From positions 4,960,001 to 5,024,000 of the forward strand of contig PYIU01000003.1 of the NCBI GenBank assembly GCA_003415625.1: 64,000 nucleotides of DNA, given 5' to 3'. Below the pieces are notes generated by a model. That model ran no database searches and was not told the origin of the DNA. It saw only the letters and a program-made list of their open reading frames with translations. Position 1 is the stretch's first letter, and every line of letters begins with the position of its first letter. The stretch is from Aquanectria penicillioides (lineage: Eukaryota; Ascomycota; Sordariomycetes; Hypocreales; Nectriaceae). Positions 22,409 through 31,753 of this stretch are shown here, one piece after another. The translations under genes were made by a program, and so were the position numbers.

Positions 22409-22934
22409 TTTGAAGATGTCAGTTGAACTTGTCGTGACAGACCAGCTCCCCACGCGGCGATAGAGTGGTGGTGGGCTGCATCTATATCGCGACCCAGCTT
22501 TGTTTGTTTACTTTGGCGGCCAGCAACAGGGTCTCGACCCACTTTGCCAAGACTTGATGTCACCCACCCGCGCCAGTGCTCAGTCGCCCGTTCACGTGAT
22601 GGAGACGATCAGAAGTGGGTCTTCCGGTTTCCTAAAACCATACCTGGTATCACGTGACTAAGCTAGAAATGTCTGAGTCCGAGGTGCCTCGGATTTCACG
22701 CACACATCACGTGGGAAAAAGATTTCTGACCAATCAAGAGGCTCGGCTACCCTTCCAAGCCAAATTTTGCAAGCCCTAAGGCTGGAAAGTGCACGCAAAA
22801 AATAGTGTGGGATTTGCCCTACTTCTCCATCTGCGCAAAACTGCCCTCTATCGTAGCCAATCTCAACCTCGCCTCACCCACTCACCACGACACGCCCTCT
22901 CGTAACGGTAGCTGCCCGAGAAGGATAATTCAAG
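22409..22934. promoter_or_regulatory. SPC7 / RPS11 divergent promoter with three CACGTG boxes
   Basis: The 526-bp gap carries TCACGTGA at 22592-22599, TCACGTGA at 22650-22657 and TCACGTGG at 22707-22714, spaced 58 and 57 bp, plus AGCCCTAA at 22772-22779. CACGTG cores are bound by bHLH factors such as Cbf1. CCCTAA-type boxes are known from fungal ribosomal-protein promoters. The role here is inferred. Confidence 0.65.
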
Positions 22935-23730
22935 ATGTCAGTCTCTGATACCATCGATCTACGATATTCGAACAATCGCGTCTCTAACCTTTCATCAGGG
23001 CGACCGAGTTGACCGTCCAGTCGGAGCGCGCTTTCCAGAAGCAGCCTCACATCTTCCAGAACTCGAAGATCCGAACCAAGAGCGCCCGACCGGGCAAGGG
23101 TGGCCGCCGATGGTACAAGGACGTCGGTCTGGGTTTCCGAACCCCCAAGACCGCCATTGAGGGCAGCTACATTGGTACGTGCGACATGTCGAAATTCATT
23201 GCGATTTAGAACCGACCGAGCGGGGAGGGACTTGGATGTTTTATCCAAGACGTATCATTGTTGTTATTGGACTGGAAAGGGACAGCGGGCATCCACGAGA
23301 TGCGGCGAACTGGGTCATGAACTTTTGTGAGACGGAACTAGTGCTGACCTCTATTTTTCAAACAGACAAGAAGTGCCCCTTCACTGGTCTCGTCTCTATC
23401 CGTGGCCGTATCCTGACCGGCACCGTCGTTTCCACCAAGATGCACCGAACCGTCATTATCCGAAGAGAGTACCTCCACTACATCCCCAAGTACTCCCGTT
23501 ACGAGAAGCGCCACAAGAACCTCGCCGCCCACGTCTCTCCCGCTTTCCGTGTTGAGGAGGGTGACCAGGTTACCGTTGGCCAGTGCCGTCCCCTCTCCAA
23601 GACTGTACGTCGGAAATATACAGATAATTACGATTGAAACCCGTTTGCTAACAAGTAGTAGGTCCGCTTCAACGTCCTGCGCGTGCTGCCCCGAACTGGC
23701 AAGGCGGTCAAGAAGTTCAGCAAGTTCTAA
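22935..23730 (+). CDS. RPS11: 40S ribosomal protein uS17 (RPS11), start codon split by an intron (161 aa)
   Basis: A structural protein of the small ribosomal subunit. Exons: 22935-22936 (only 'AT'), 22999-23174, 23366-23604, 23662-23730; all phases close to 161 residues, the expected size. The mature N-terminus [18 protein letters not shown] is obtained only if the ATG is split AT/G by a 62-nt intron with donor GTCAGT and acceptor TTCATCAG; the unspliced ATG would read into a wrong frame. Signature segments: [63 protein letters not shown], and C-terminal [20 protein letters not shown]. Four exons in so short a gene is usual for ribosomal-protein genes in these fungi. Confidence 0.96.
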
Positions 23731-24392
23731 ATTGGGCTCCTTTCTGGCATTTTTGGCGTGATAAGCATCAGAGGAAATGGGACATTTCCGCTGAAGGGTC
23801 GGGCACCGGAAGTTGCTTTGCAAATGATTGTGCTATAGATGCAATCGCGAATAAAAGGATTCACGAAGACAATTCACTGGGGTTCACGGATCAGTTGGGC
23901 GTGATGTGGCTGGGGGAAAAAAGGGTCTCCAAGGTCTCAAGATTACATTCTTGTCATTGACCTCTCATGGTCCCGAACAATGGCCATTTTTCCAGTGATG
24001 ACTGCTCTCGTAATGTCCAACCCCGTCTTTGTTTTGTCGCCGTGATTTGGAGCAAAGCCATTCCTCTATACCCACCGAAGCCCAATTAGTAGAAGGCAAT
24101 GGTCATTGTTTAAAATCGGAGAACGAACCAACATCTATTGTTGGAAAGTTCGACTTAATTAAGTCATTGCAATCCCAAATCCTAGTTCCTGGCCTGGTGC
24201 TATGAAAATTGTTTTCGTACAGTGTTGTACACAGTGTTGATTCTGTTTTCGTACTTGTCCAAGATCGCGGGTCCATCACGAAGTTCTGACTACCACGAGG
24301 AACTTTGGAGCTCCATACATAGCAGCGGCATTGCAATACGAGGCTTGCTCTTCTTTTCATAGGCCAAAGATCAACCCAGCTCAACTTCCGAC
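23731..24392. other. Intergenic 0.66 kb between RPS11 and the CX9C gene
   Basis: 3' flank of RPS11 and promoter of the next plus-strand gene. Nothing recognisable beyond that. Confidence 0.4.
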
Positions 24393-25381
24393 ATGGGGTG
24401 GCTCTCGTCGGTCCTCGGAACCGATAAATCGGACGACCCTCTCGGAAAACTCGATCCCAAGCTTCGCGAATTTCTTGAGAAAGAATCTCCCGTCAAGTAC
24501 ACCACAACCGAGCCTTCGGCGTCAGAGAACCTTCCTCAACCACAAACACGGGTCAGTTCCAGTGCTTCTATTGCAGCGCCTAGCGCCCAGGGCGCCGCTG
24601 TCCCAGCCGCCAGCTTGTATCAGGATGGGCGATATGCAGACATCTGGAAGACATACCGACCACTAGCCGACGTCGAGGCCGAAACAGCGAGCGACCATGA
24701 CAAGCTCATGGATGTTTTAGAAGGTTACAAAGCGCGAAAGGAGGCCATTGGAAAGGCGAGTTTGGAGAACTGCGCCGAGCTCCAGGAGGAATGGATCAAT
24801 TGCATGAAGCATGGTAGCTGGGAAGATCAACTTCAAATGTGCCGTCACCAGGTGCGGAGGTTTGAGAGATGTTACACAATGCAATCTGTGAGTGTCCTTC
24901 GTTTTCTCAAACCGCCATTGGCGTGGTGACATACTGACGGCTCTGGTAGCGGTTCCTCCGTGCACTTGGGTATGGCTCGGTAGCTGGGCGATCAGTGGTG
25001 ATAGAGGAGGATATCCAAATGCATGCCGACAAGCTTTACCAGCGGATGATCAAACACGAGGAGGCAGTAGAGAAGGCTAAGGCGGATGGCCTTCCAATTC
25101 CCGTTTTCGAGCCAGGTGTTCCCAAGGCCAAGCCTGGCATGGTTACGCCTCATGATGACCTACAGCAGCAGTGGAAGGAGCAGCTGGATAAGCTCCCAGC
25201 AGAGGAGCGCTCATTGGAAGAGGCTGCACTGCGGGGAGATTTACAGGCCAAGTCAGAAGTTGCTGGCAAAGTGCAGAAGATCTGGGACACGCAGAAGGAG
25301 GAGCGACAAAAGCGTCAGGCAGATGGCAGCTCGACCTTCGGAGATTATGTTTCCTCTCTATTTGGGAAGAGCGGGAAATAA
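24393..25381 (+). CDS. Twin CX9C (CHCH-type) conserved fungal protein (308 aa)
   Basis: Two exons: 24393-24887 and 24950-25381, intron GTGAGT...GGTAG, phase 0. The start MGWLSSVLGT opens a short amphipathic segment. At about residues 127-163 lies a helical pair CAELQEEWINC (CX9C) and CRHQVRRFERC (CX9C), separated by the loop MKHGSWEDQLQM. Such twin CX9C hairpins are typical of proteins oxidised by Mia40 in the mitochondrial intermembrane space. The second half is helical and charged, with DDLQQQWKEQLDKLPAEE, and ends FGDYVSSLFGKSGK. At 308 residues it is much longer than classic CX9C assembly factors. I do not know its function. The intron sits directly after the second CX9C, separating the domain from the C-terminal helices. 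Confidence 0.85.
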
Positions 25382-26083
25382 CAGAAGATTCTTAACGACG
25401 GTGACAACCATAGATGGGATATATGATCTATGTATAACAAAATGCGAGGACATTGGCGTTGGGAAGTAAGCTTGTCGGACTGGCTATAAAGATGGCGTGG
25501 GTCTGACGTGTAATTTACTGTATACAAGCTTGGAATGCCAGTAAACAAATCGATTTTCCTCGGTCTTCTTGGATATTGGAGTCGAAGGTCTGTACAGTTT
25601 GACTCTTTTCTGGGTTTGTGTTGTCTTCGCCCAATGTTCCTGTAGATGAACGTATTATTTGCAATTAGATCACGGGCCCGATTTAATTTTCTAATCGATA
25701 AATTCCGACTAGTTTTTAGACTGCGAAGACATCCAAACCAGACACTAGCAAATACATACAGAACCATCCCATATAGGCAACCATAGAGAAAACACACTAA
25801 TAACTCGAGCCCTCGAAATAAGTTTCAACGGTCAAGGATTGTGTGAGGGAATCGTCATGACCTACCCTATAGCCCGGCTTTGCAACGGGAGCAACCTATG
25901 AAGTGGTGTAACCACTACGGAAAGTGTTAATGATACTAGCAAAAATGGAATGCTCCTACAGTGCAGAGCAATTAACGCATTATGCCATCTCAACAGAAAG
26001 GGCTCCAAACCTTGCAGTCGGCCCAATTGCGAAAAGCTTAATATACACATGCATTGAAATGGTCTTCCACAATACCCACAACT
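25382..26083. other. Intergenic 0.7 kb between the CX9C gene and tRNA-Val
   Basis: AT-rich 3' flank. Open frames on both strands lack coding features. Confidence 0.4.
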
Positions 26084-26156
26084 GGTTCCGTGGTCTAGCT
26101 GGTTATGGCATCTCGCTAACACCGAGAAGGTCCCCGGTTCGAGCCCGGGCGGAATC
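26084..26156 (+). tRNA. tRNA-Val (anticodon AAC), no intron
   Basis: A cloverleaf of 73 nt: acceptor GGTTCCG pairs with CGGAATC (one G-T pair); anticodon arm TCTCG-CTAACAC-CGAGA puts AAC at positions 34-36; T arm CCCGG-TTCGAGC-CCGGG. Internal promoters are box A TGGTCTAGCTGG (26091-26102) and box B GGTTCGAGCCC (26136-26146). A TTTTT run at 26160-26164 is the Pol III stop. CCA is not encoded, as expected for a eukaryote. Confidence 0.97.
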
Positions 26157-26159
26157 ACA

Positions 26160-26164
26160 TTTTT
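26160..26164 (+). terminator. Pol III terminator of tRNA-Val
   Basis: TTTTT lies four bases after the tRNA 3' end; a longer T run (26192-26204) follows as backup. Confidence 0.8.
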
Positions 26165-26191
26165 GTACCCTAGTACCAATGTCGCAACACT

Positions 26192-26202
26192 CTTTTTTTT
26201 TT

Positions 26203-26243
<41 letters not shown>

Positions 26244-26244
26244 G
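26192..26244. repeat. Poly-T followed by (TTG)n microsatellite
   Basis: Thirteen T then about thirteen GTT units are read directly, just downstream of the tRNA. Confidence 0.9.
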
Positions 26245-27142
26245 GTAACTAGAGACCAGAACTGACACCACGTGGGGTATCAAGGGTCCTTGTGAGCGTC
26301 AAGCCTGTTTCACTCCCAGCTGATAGCTACCCCGATTGTAACTGGCCTAACCTCTTTGTCGTAACCGCACAATGTTAAAGTGCTAGTTCGAGGCCTCAGC
26401 TTGACGAGGCCTTGGTCCATGCTTTCGAGGCTATGCATTTATGGTTGGTTGTATGCTTGTGGCTTTGATCTGATCATCTCTGTCACCAATCCCATGTATC
26501 CCCCACGAGACAGAGACCCATGCACAAGACTTTGCGGGTCGAGATGAAGATTCGAAACGGTTCTAATGGCTGCATAGTTTCCGGCTTGTGCTTCAGCTGT
26601 TGAGGCTAGAGCATGCTTGACCGCAACAGCGCGGACCGAAGTACGGCGGAACTGGGACAACAGGACAATAGGACGATGGAACCATGGATTGGACATGACG
26701 CAGAGTGGAGGAGACCCTGAAGACAGACAAGCGCAACGCCAACGGCCAACTCAGGCCTTCGCGGACAGCTTCATCAATGCACAACGACTAACCCCCCTTG
26801 CACTGGAGTAGGCCGGGTACCGGGATGGGGTGGCTGGAAAGCAACTTACAAGGCTACGGATACATATCTCTTCATTAGTCCGTCGGCCCCCTTCTCACAC
26901 GGTACACCTCTGGATGATAAGTGAGTAGTGGGTAGTGGTTGTGCGAGGCCCAGGGAACTGGGAACTCAACAGACAATCGCATCATTCATGGCATCTCAGG
27001 GGAAGCGATTCTTGGTTATCAAGGGGATATCATTTCTATCGTCAAGGCTGTTCATAAAGCGACAAAACGCCCCTCTATGATCCATTTAATCATATCAGGG
27101 CTCCTCCTTGGGTCACCCCCAAAGTCCTCCACTTTGATGCAT
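26245..27142. other. Intergenic 0.9 kb
   Basis: It lies between tRNA-Val and the small cysteine-rich gene. No supported gene; the short frames here have no spliced partner that I could find. Confidence 0.4.
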
Positions 27143-27459
27143 TTAGCAGCATCCCTCCTCGCAGGCGCAGAGACCGCAGCAGATCTCGCAGCCGGCCTCC
27201 TCGCCACCACGCATGGACATCTCGGGCTGAGGCTCAGCAGCCTTTTTTGGGGGGAACACCAGAGTTAGTCACTGGTTGATGGGATTGTGTTGTATTATGA
27301 GAGAGATGGAGTGAGGGGGAGGGAGAGAAAGCACGTGTGTGGAGGAAAGCAGGAAGAGGGAGGGAAGGACAGTGAGGCACTCACAGGCTGCTGGGAGACA
27401 ATGTCGTTGTTGTCAGAGGCCATGGGGGCTTGCTGGGTGGGCTCCATGGGGGCAGGCAT
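27143..27459 (-). CDS. Tiny cysteine-rich protein (57 aa, two exons)
   Basis: Exon 1 27459-27385 (25 codons, MPAPMEPTQQAPMASDNNDI then VSQQP) and exon 2 27241-27143 (33 codons with TAA), joined in phase 0 across a 141-nt intron with donor GTGAGT, branch CTAAC and acceptor CAAAAAAG. The product has a Pro/Gln-rich N-terminus and a C-terminal knot of eight cysteines: CEICCGLCACEEGCC. There is no signal peptide. It recalls the small Cys-rich C-terminal (CYSTM-like) proteins of fungi and plants that are lipid-modified or membrane-associated, but this is a resemblance only. The leader before the ATG is strongly pyrimidine-rich on the coding strand, as in well-expressed fungal genes, which supports the start. 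Alternative: metal-binding protein. Confidence 0.75.
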
Positions 27460-28096
27460 TTTGATGATTGTTGAGGTGGAAGAAGAGATGGAGAGATAGA
27501 GAACGAGAGAACGAGAGAGCGAGAGAGCGAGAGGTTTGAAGAGAAGCTTGGTTGAAAGATGCACAAGTAAGGTTGTGTTTAGAGTTGGAGGTACGTTGTT
27601 GATGGTTCAGTGAAGTGGGAGACGGCATCCTTAGCCGGGCGTCGTCTTTTATGTACTCCAAGACTCCAGCGGGCGGAGGGCAATGCCGATAACAGAGAGG
27701 CCTCAAGGCACAGTATCCGGCGGGTTCAGCACTAAGGGTGTGTCTCATCTCCGACCTGGCTCGTCGCAGCTGCCATCCCCGTGCTCAGGGCAGCACGGCG
27801 GGCTGAGCCTTTGAGGGAGCGAACAGAGTTGTCGGTGACGTATCGCAGCCGTGCCGAGTTGCCGTGCAGCCATGGTAACTTTGGTGCCCGTCTGGCTCTT
27901 GCGGGATGGGCCATGAGTGAACGAGCTGGGTCATTCCGAGCCACTGACGGGTCACGGACGGCTATTGATACATACATACCTAGGTACCTACATATGTGCA
28001 CAGGTGCCGTATTTGGTAGTAGTCGTGGGGAGCCACAGCAAGGAAAAGCCCAAAAAGCAGGGGAAGTTAGTTGCTCAGCCTCAAACCCCGGCAAGG

Positions 28097-28129
28097 TCCC
28101 CTTTGGTTCCCCTTTGGTTCCCCTTTGGT
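28097..28129. repeat. Three tandem copies of tcccctttggt (11 bp)
   Basis: Exact 11-bp unit at 28097, 28108 and 28119. Confidence 0.9.
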
Positions 28130-28984
28130 AACTACCCCATTTGGGCCCTTTGGGAGACGTCCTTTTTAATTATTATTGTTTATTGTGATTGTTCAGGGCG
28201 ACGGTTTGGTGACTTTTGGTGCCCTGGCGTCCTCTCATGTGTCCAGGACCTCCCAAGAGCAGGCAAATGAAGGCCCGTGCCGGGGTGGTCGTGCATCAAG
28301 CATTCGTGGGCGTTGTCGCCAACGTCAGCCATGTCCGGGACCCGGCACCACATTTACTGGAGCTTCCTGGGCCGACAACGCGCTCAGTGCCGAACTTCCG
28401 GCGATCCACCCCACATGCTGCCGTCTTGGCCCAGGCTTGGCCCGTCCGCTCGCCAGCCAGCCTCGCCCAAACCAAAAGGCCCCGTCGAAATTCGCCATCA
28501 TTGGGAGAAGAGCGGGGACGGAAACAGGGAAACAGTCGTATTTTTTTGTGTGTGTTTTACCGTTTGGTTCATGCTTCATGCTACGGATAAATGCCACCTA
28601 TGCTCCCCATGTCACTGGGATTCTGCCTTCCGTCATGTAAAGGGTGAAACGAGTCGCCAAGGCCACTGTTACGTGGGCAGACTTGGAAAAAAAAAAAAGG
28701 AAGCCCACCGGCCATGGCGTCAGAGAGCCCTTTTGCTCGAGTTTACTCTCGGAACCGCGCAGTAATGTGGAAGCAGATTGATCGCTGCGACCCATTGGAA
28801 AGTATCAGATACGATCCGACTGCGGTCCTGTAATACATCAAGTACCGTAAACATATCCAGGTGCGGCATAGTTTCCCTTCCTTCCCTGCGAGATGTGTAT
28901 GGATACTTATCGTATTTCACGCCTCCTGCACATTGCATCGACACGCACACGCGATTGGCATCACTGTTGGTCTACCCAGTACCC

Positions 28985-29100
28985 AGTCACACACACAGAC
29001 ACACTCTCTCACTCACTCACTCACTCACTCATATACTCAACTCAGACGCGCGCACGCACGCACACGCACACACGCACACACATACACACAGAAGTGCTCA
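28985..29100. repeat. Compound (CA)n / (CACT)n / (CGCA)n microsatellite
   Basis: ACACACAGACAC, then CTCACTCACTCACTCACTCA, then GCGCACGCACGCACACGCACAC, read directly. Confidence 0.85.
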
Positions 29101-29464
29101 CATACATATAAGTGCTCACGCACATACCTATATGGAGACGGAGGTTGGGTCCCTCAATCCGGTTAGCTTAGCAAAATGGTCGGTATCAGATTGATCATCG
29201 ACCCAACGCGGGAGAGTTTGACAGATTACGCTGTCCCAATCCCGAATGCCAGGTCACACAGCAAGCAGATTGGTCAATTTTTTGACCGAGTCAAGTATGA
29301 GCAGCAGCAGCAACAGTAGTAGCAGCAGCATGTGCCGGGAACAGTCGATTCTTGTATCGATCATCACCTGCCGCACCCATCTGCATTCTCTCTGCCTCTG
29401 TCTCTGCCTGTCTCTTCCTCTCTCCCTCTTTTTGCTCTTGATCTGCCATTTTTGATCATCTTGA

Positions 29465-31288
29465 TCAGTGTTTCGAGTGGCGCGCGGCCTTGAAACGGCT
29501 AACACGTTCCCCTCCTCCCTCTGTCTCGTCCAATGGCTGGATCGGTGACTCGTTTTCCTTGAGGAACCCACCTTCTCGCTGGACGAATTTCTTGCGTAGC
29601 CGATGGTATTCATCAGCAACCTCGTCATGAATCATGTCATCATCAAACTCTCCAACTTGCCGAGGAGCCGCGCTCGTTTCGCGCTCAACTAGGGTGTCAG
29701 CAATCGTCGTTCCTTCGGGTCCTGTAGGAGCAATGGGTCGATCTTGGTCGAGGAACTTTGCAGGCATGTTTAGAGGCCCGGGCGGAACCTCCTGATTCGT
29801 CCAAGCATCGCCTCTTGATTTTTTGAATCGAGATGGCTTGCGAGTCGATTTGGCTTCAACTGGCTTGGTGGAACCAGATCGTTCCACAACATCGCTCAAT
29901 GGATCAACCACTGGCTCGCTCTTTTCCGCCACCTCTTTGACTGGCTGTGCCGGCGGCTGGTCCTCTGGTGCAATATCGAGACTAGAAGCGAATCGGACCC
30001 CTTTCTTGCTGCCGGGCTCAACATGCTGCTTTTCTTTTATGTTCGATTTTGACGGGGCAGGCTTTGCCGCAGACGACGTAGATGGTGTAGCCTCGGCATT
30101 TGGTTCAACAACAATGCGACCGATCCGCTCATCGTCTGAACCTGACTCAGCTCCGTCATCAGTTGCGTCCTTCTCAGTGAAGCGGCTTTTGATGCCTAGC
30201 TTCTTCTCCAGTTCCAGCATGCGTTGACGGTACCCATCGGTGATGACGCTGCCAGTTGATCGGCCGTATTTATCTTCAACGTCATCGTCCTCATCTTCGA
30301 ATCCTTCGTCGCTGTATTCGAACTCATAATCATCATCATCGCTTTCGCCCTCAACAAGCTCCAGCTCAGCGACAACTGCACCAACTTCGTTCATGCCATA
30401 TGCAAGCATTTCCCGGCGCATTGCCGCGTCGTCTTCGTCCTCGTCTTCGGGGATAAATGCTTTCTCATTACTCATGCTTTCCTGTTCCTTGGCGGTTTCC
30501 ATAATTTGCTCAACACGCTTGGCGTTCCTAGACACTTGCGGCGTAGGCCCATCCTCGCTTTTCGTGCTTGGGGCAAATGAAACATTCTTGTTTGCCGATG
30601 ACGAGGATCCCGGCGATTCCTGGATACTCGCGGGGACTGCTGTAGCTTGACTACCGGATTTACTAGAAGTTTCGTTCTCGTCAACCACTCGTTGTTGAGT
30701 CTGTGGGGAAGATTTTTGCTGAGAGGGCTGCTGCTTTGTTTCTAGTTCCGCTTCTGGTAGGTCTTTGATGCCTGCCTTCCCCAGGGCTTCTTGAATGTGA
30801 GGCAACGAATCGCCTGGCTTATTTAGCTTGTAGGAAATAACATTATCATCCTCATCTAGTTGCTCAATGATTTCCGTGATGGGTTGACCCTCCTCATCGG
30901 TGGCGTCAGGCTGACTGATGACGGTGGCCGCCGCGTACTTGTTTTCTGCGGTGTCAAGTTGCTTCTGCAGAGATGCGATGTTTTGGGTGACATAGTCGAT
31001 GCGACGATCAAGCACGTTCCTAACCTGGTCTTTTGACTTCCGAGTTTTACCGCCAAAGATCTCGCTGATTTCATTTTTGTTGAGCAGTTCCCCCTCAAAA
31101 GTCTCTTTGATTTGCGTTAGAGAGGCCGGGCTGGTGTCAGGAAGTGCATCAATTTCCTCCTTGAGTGCCTCATACTCAGCATCCCAAGTCTTCCAGTGCT
31201 GCAGATCCTTCTGTAGCTTCTTGACTTGTTCCTCAAGCTGCAGCCTGTGCCGCTGGAGGTCCAGGAAACTATCCTTGACCCCCGACAT
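29465..31288 (-). CDS. URI/Bud27-like unconventional prefoldin, DUF3835 (607 aa)
   Basis: Single exon. URI-family proteins combine a prefoldin-alpha coiled-coil hairpin with a long acidic tail and act in assembly of RNA polymerases and in translation initiation. Residues about 5-145 form the hairpin: LQRHRLQLEEQVKKLQKDLQHW, EYEALKEEIDALP, the turn FEGELLNKNEISEIFGGK, and RIDYVTQNIASLQKQLDTAENK. After that come an acidic central part (DDDDYEFEYSDEGFEDEDDD) and a basic C-terminus (PSRFKKSRG; VSRFKAARHSK) of the kind found in DUF3835. Another helical stretch is DGYRQRMLELEKKLGIKSRF. It shares a 465-bp divergent promoter with the GFA gene. Confidence in the family is good; the exact role is inferred. 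Confidence 0.85.
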   Translation of the reverse strand: MSGVKDSFLDLQRHRLQLEEQVKKLQKDLQHWKTWDAEYEALKEEIDALPDTSPASLTQIKETFEGELLNKNEISEIFGGKTRKSKDQVRNVLDRRIDYVTQNIASLQKQLDTAENKYAAATVISQPDATDEEGQPITEIIEQLDEDDNVISYKLNKPGDSLPHIQEALGKAGIKDLPEAELETKQQPSQQKSSPQTQQRVVDENETSSKSGSQATAVPASIQESPGSSSSANKNVSFAPSTKSEDGPTPQVSRNAKRVEQIMETAKEQESMSNEKAFIPEDEDEDDAAMRREMLAYGMNEVGAVVAELELVEGESDDDDYEFEYSDEGFEDEDDDVEDKYGRSTGSVITDGYRQRMLELEKKLGIKSRFTEKDATDDGAESGSDDERIGRIVVEPNAEATPSTSSAAKPAPSKSNIKEKQHVEPGSKKGVRFASSLDIAPEDQPPAQPVKEVAEKSEPVVDPLSDVVERSGSTKPVEAKSTRKPSRFKKSRGDAWTNQEVPPGPLNMPAKFLDQDRPIAPTGPEGTTIADTLVERETSAAPRQVGEFDDDMIHDEVADEYHRLRKKFVQREGGFLKENESPIQPLDETEGGGERVSRFKAARHSKH

Positions 31289-31753
31289 GTCGGCTATCCA
31301 GCCAGCTTCCGCTACGGTGCGGGTGAGAGAAAGAGAAGAAAAGGAACCAAGCAGTAGGTTGTTGCAATGTGCAAGGAAAAGTCATGAAAAAACCAAGCTA
31401 CAAGGAAACATCTATGGGTCTTGCGCCGGGGCCCGTCGGCTGAACATCGGCTAACACTAATTCACGGGCCGCTACCGTCTTTGGCTTGCGATAGCAGTGA
31501 CGCCGAGCTATGGGCTGGTAGCATCTGCAAGCCTCTCAGGGAGCTCGAAATCAGGCCAACGGCGTCGAAAAGGCGCCATTGACATGGGCGGTCTAATAGA
31601 TATGCCGGATGAGGATGATCGAAACCATGTTTAAAAGGAGACGACAATGTGCATACACAGGTTGCCAATATCTCCCCTCTTTCCATTCGATTACAGTGAC
31701 GCTGTCTCTCTTGTTTCTGTTCACTCAACGGTGGTCTGCTTTTGATTGAGATT
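31289..31753. promoter_or_regulatory. Divergent promoter URI / GFA gene
   Basis: 465 bp between divergent starts. No specific motif identified. Confidence 0.4.

Larger units (their letters stand above)
27460..29464. other. 2.0-kb intergenic region with simple repeats
   Basis: Upstream region of the cysteine-rich gene and 3' flank of the URI gene. It contains an 11-bp triplication, dinucleotide tracts and (AGC)n near 29300. 'acctaggtacct' occurs near 27978-27989. Frames here translate repeats, not proteins. Confidence 0.5.

Noticed and set aside
25862..26179. Minus-strand frame with PPGLEPGTFSVLARCHNQLD
   Set aside because: It is the antisense translation of tRNA-Val, a well-known false protein.
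28778..29194. His/Thr-rich frames near 29 kb
   Set aside because: Translations of CA/CACT repeats.
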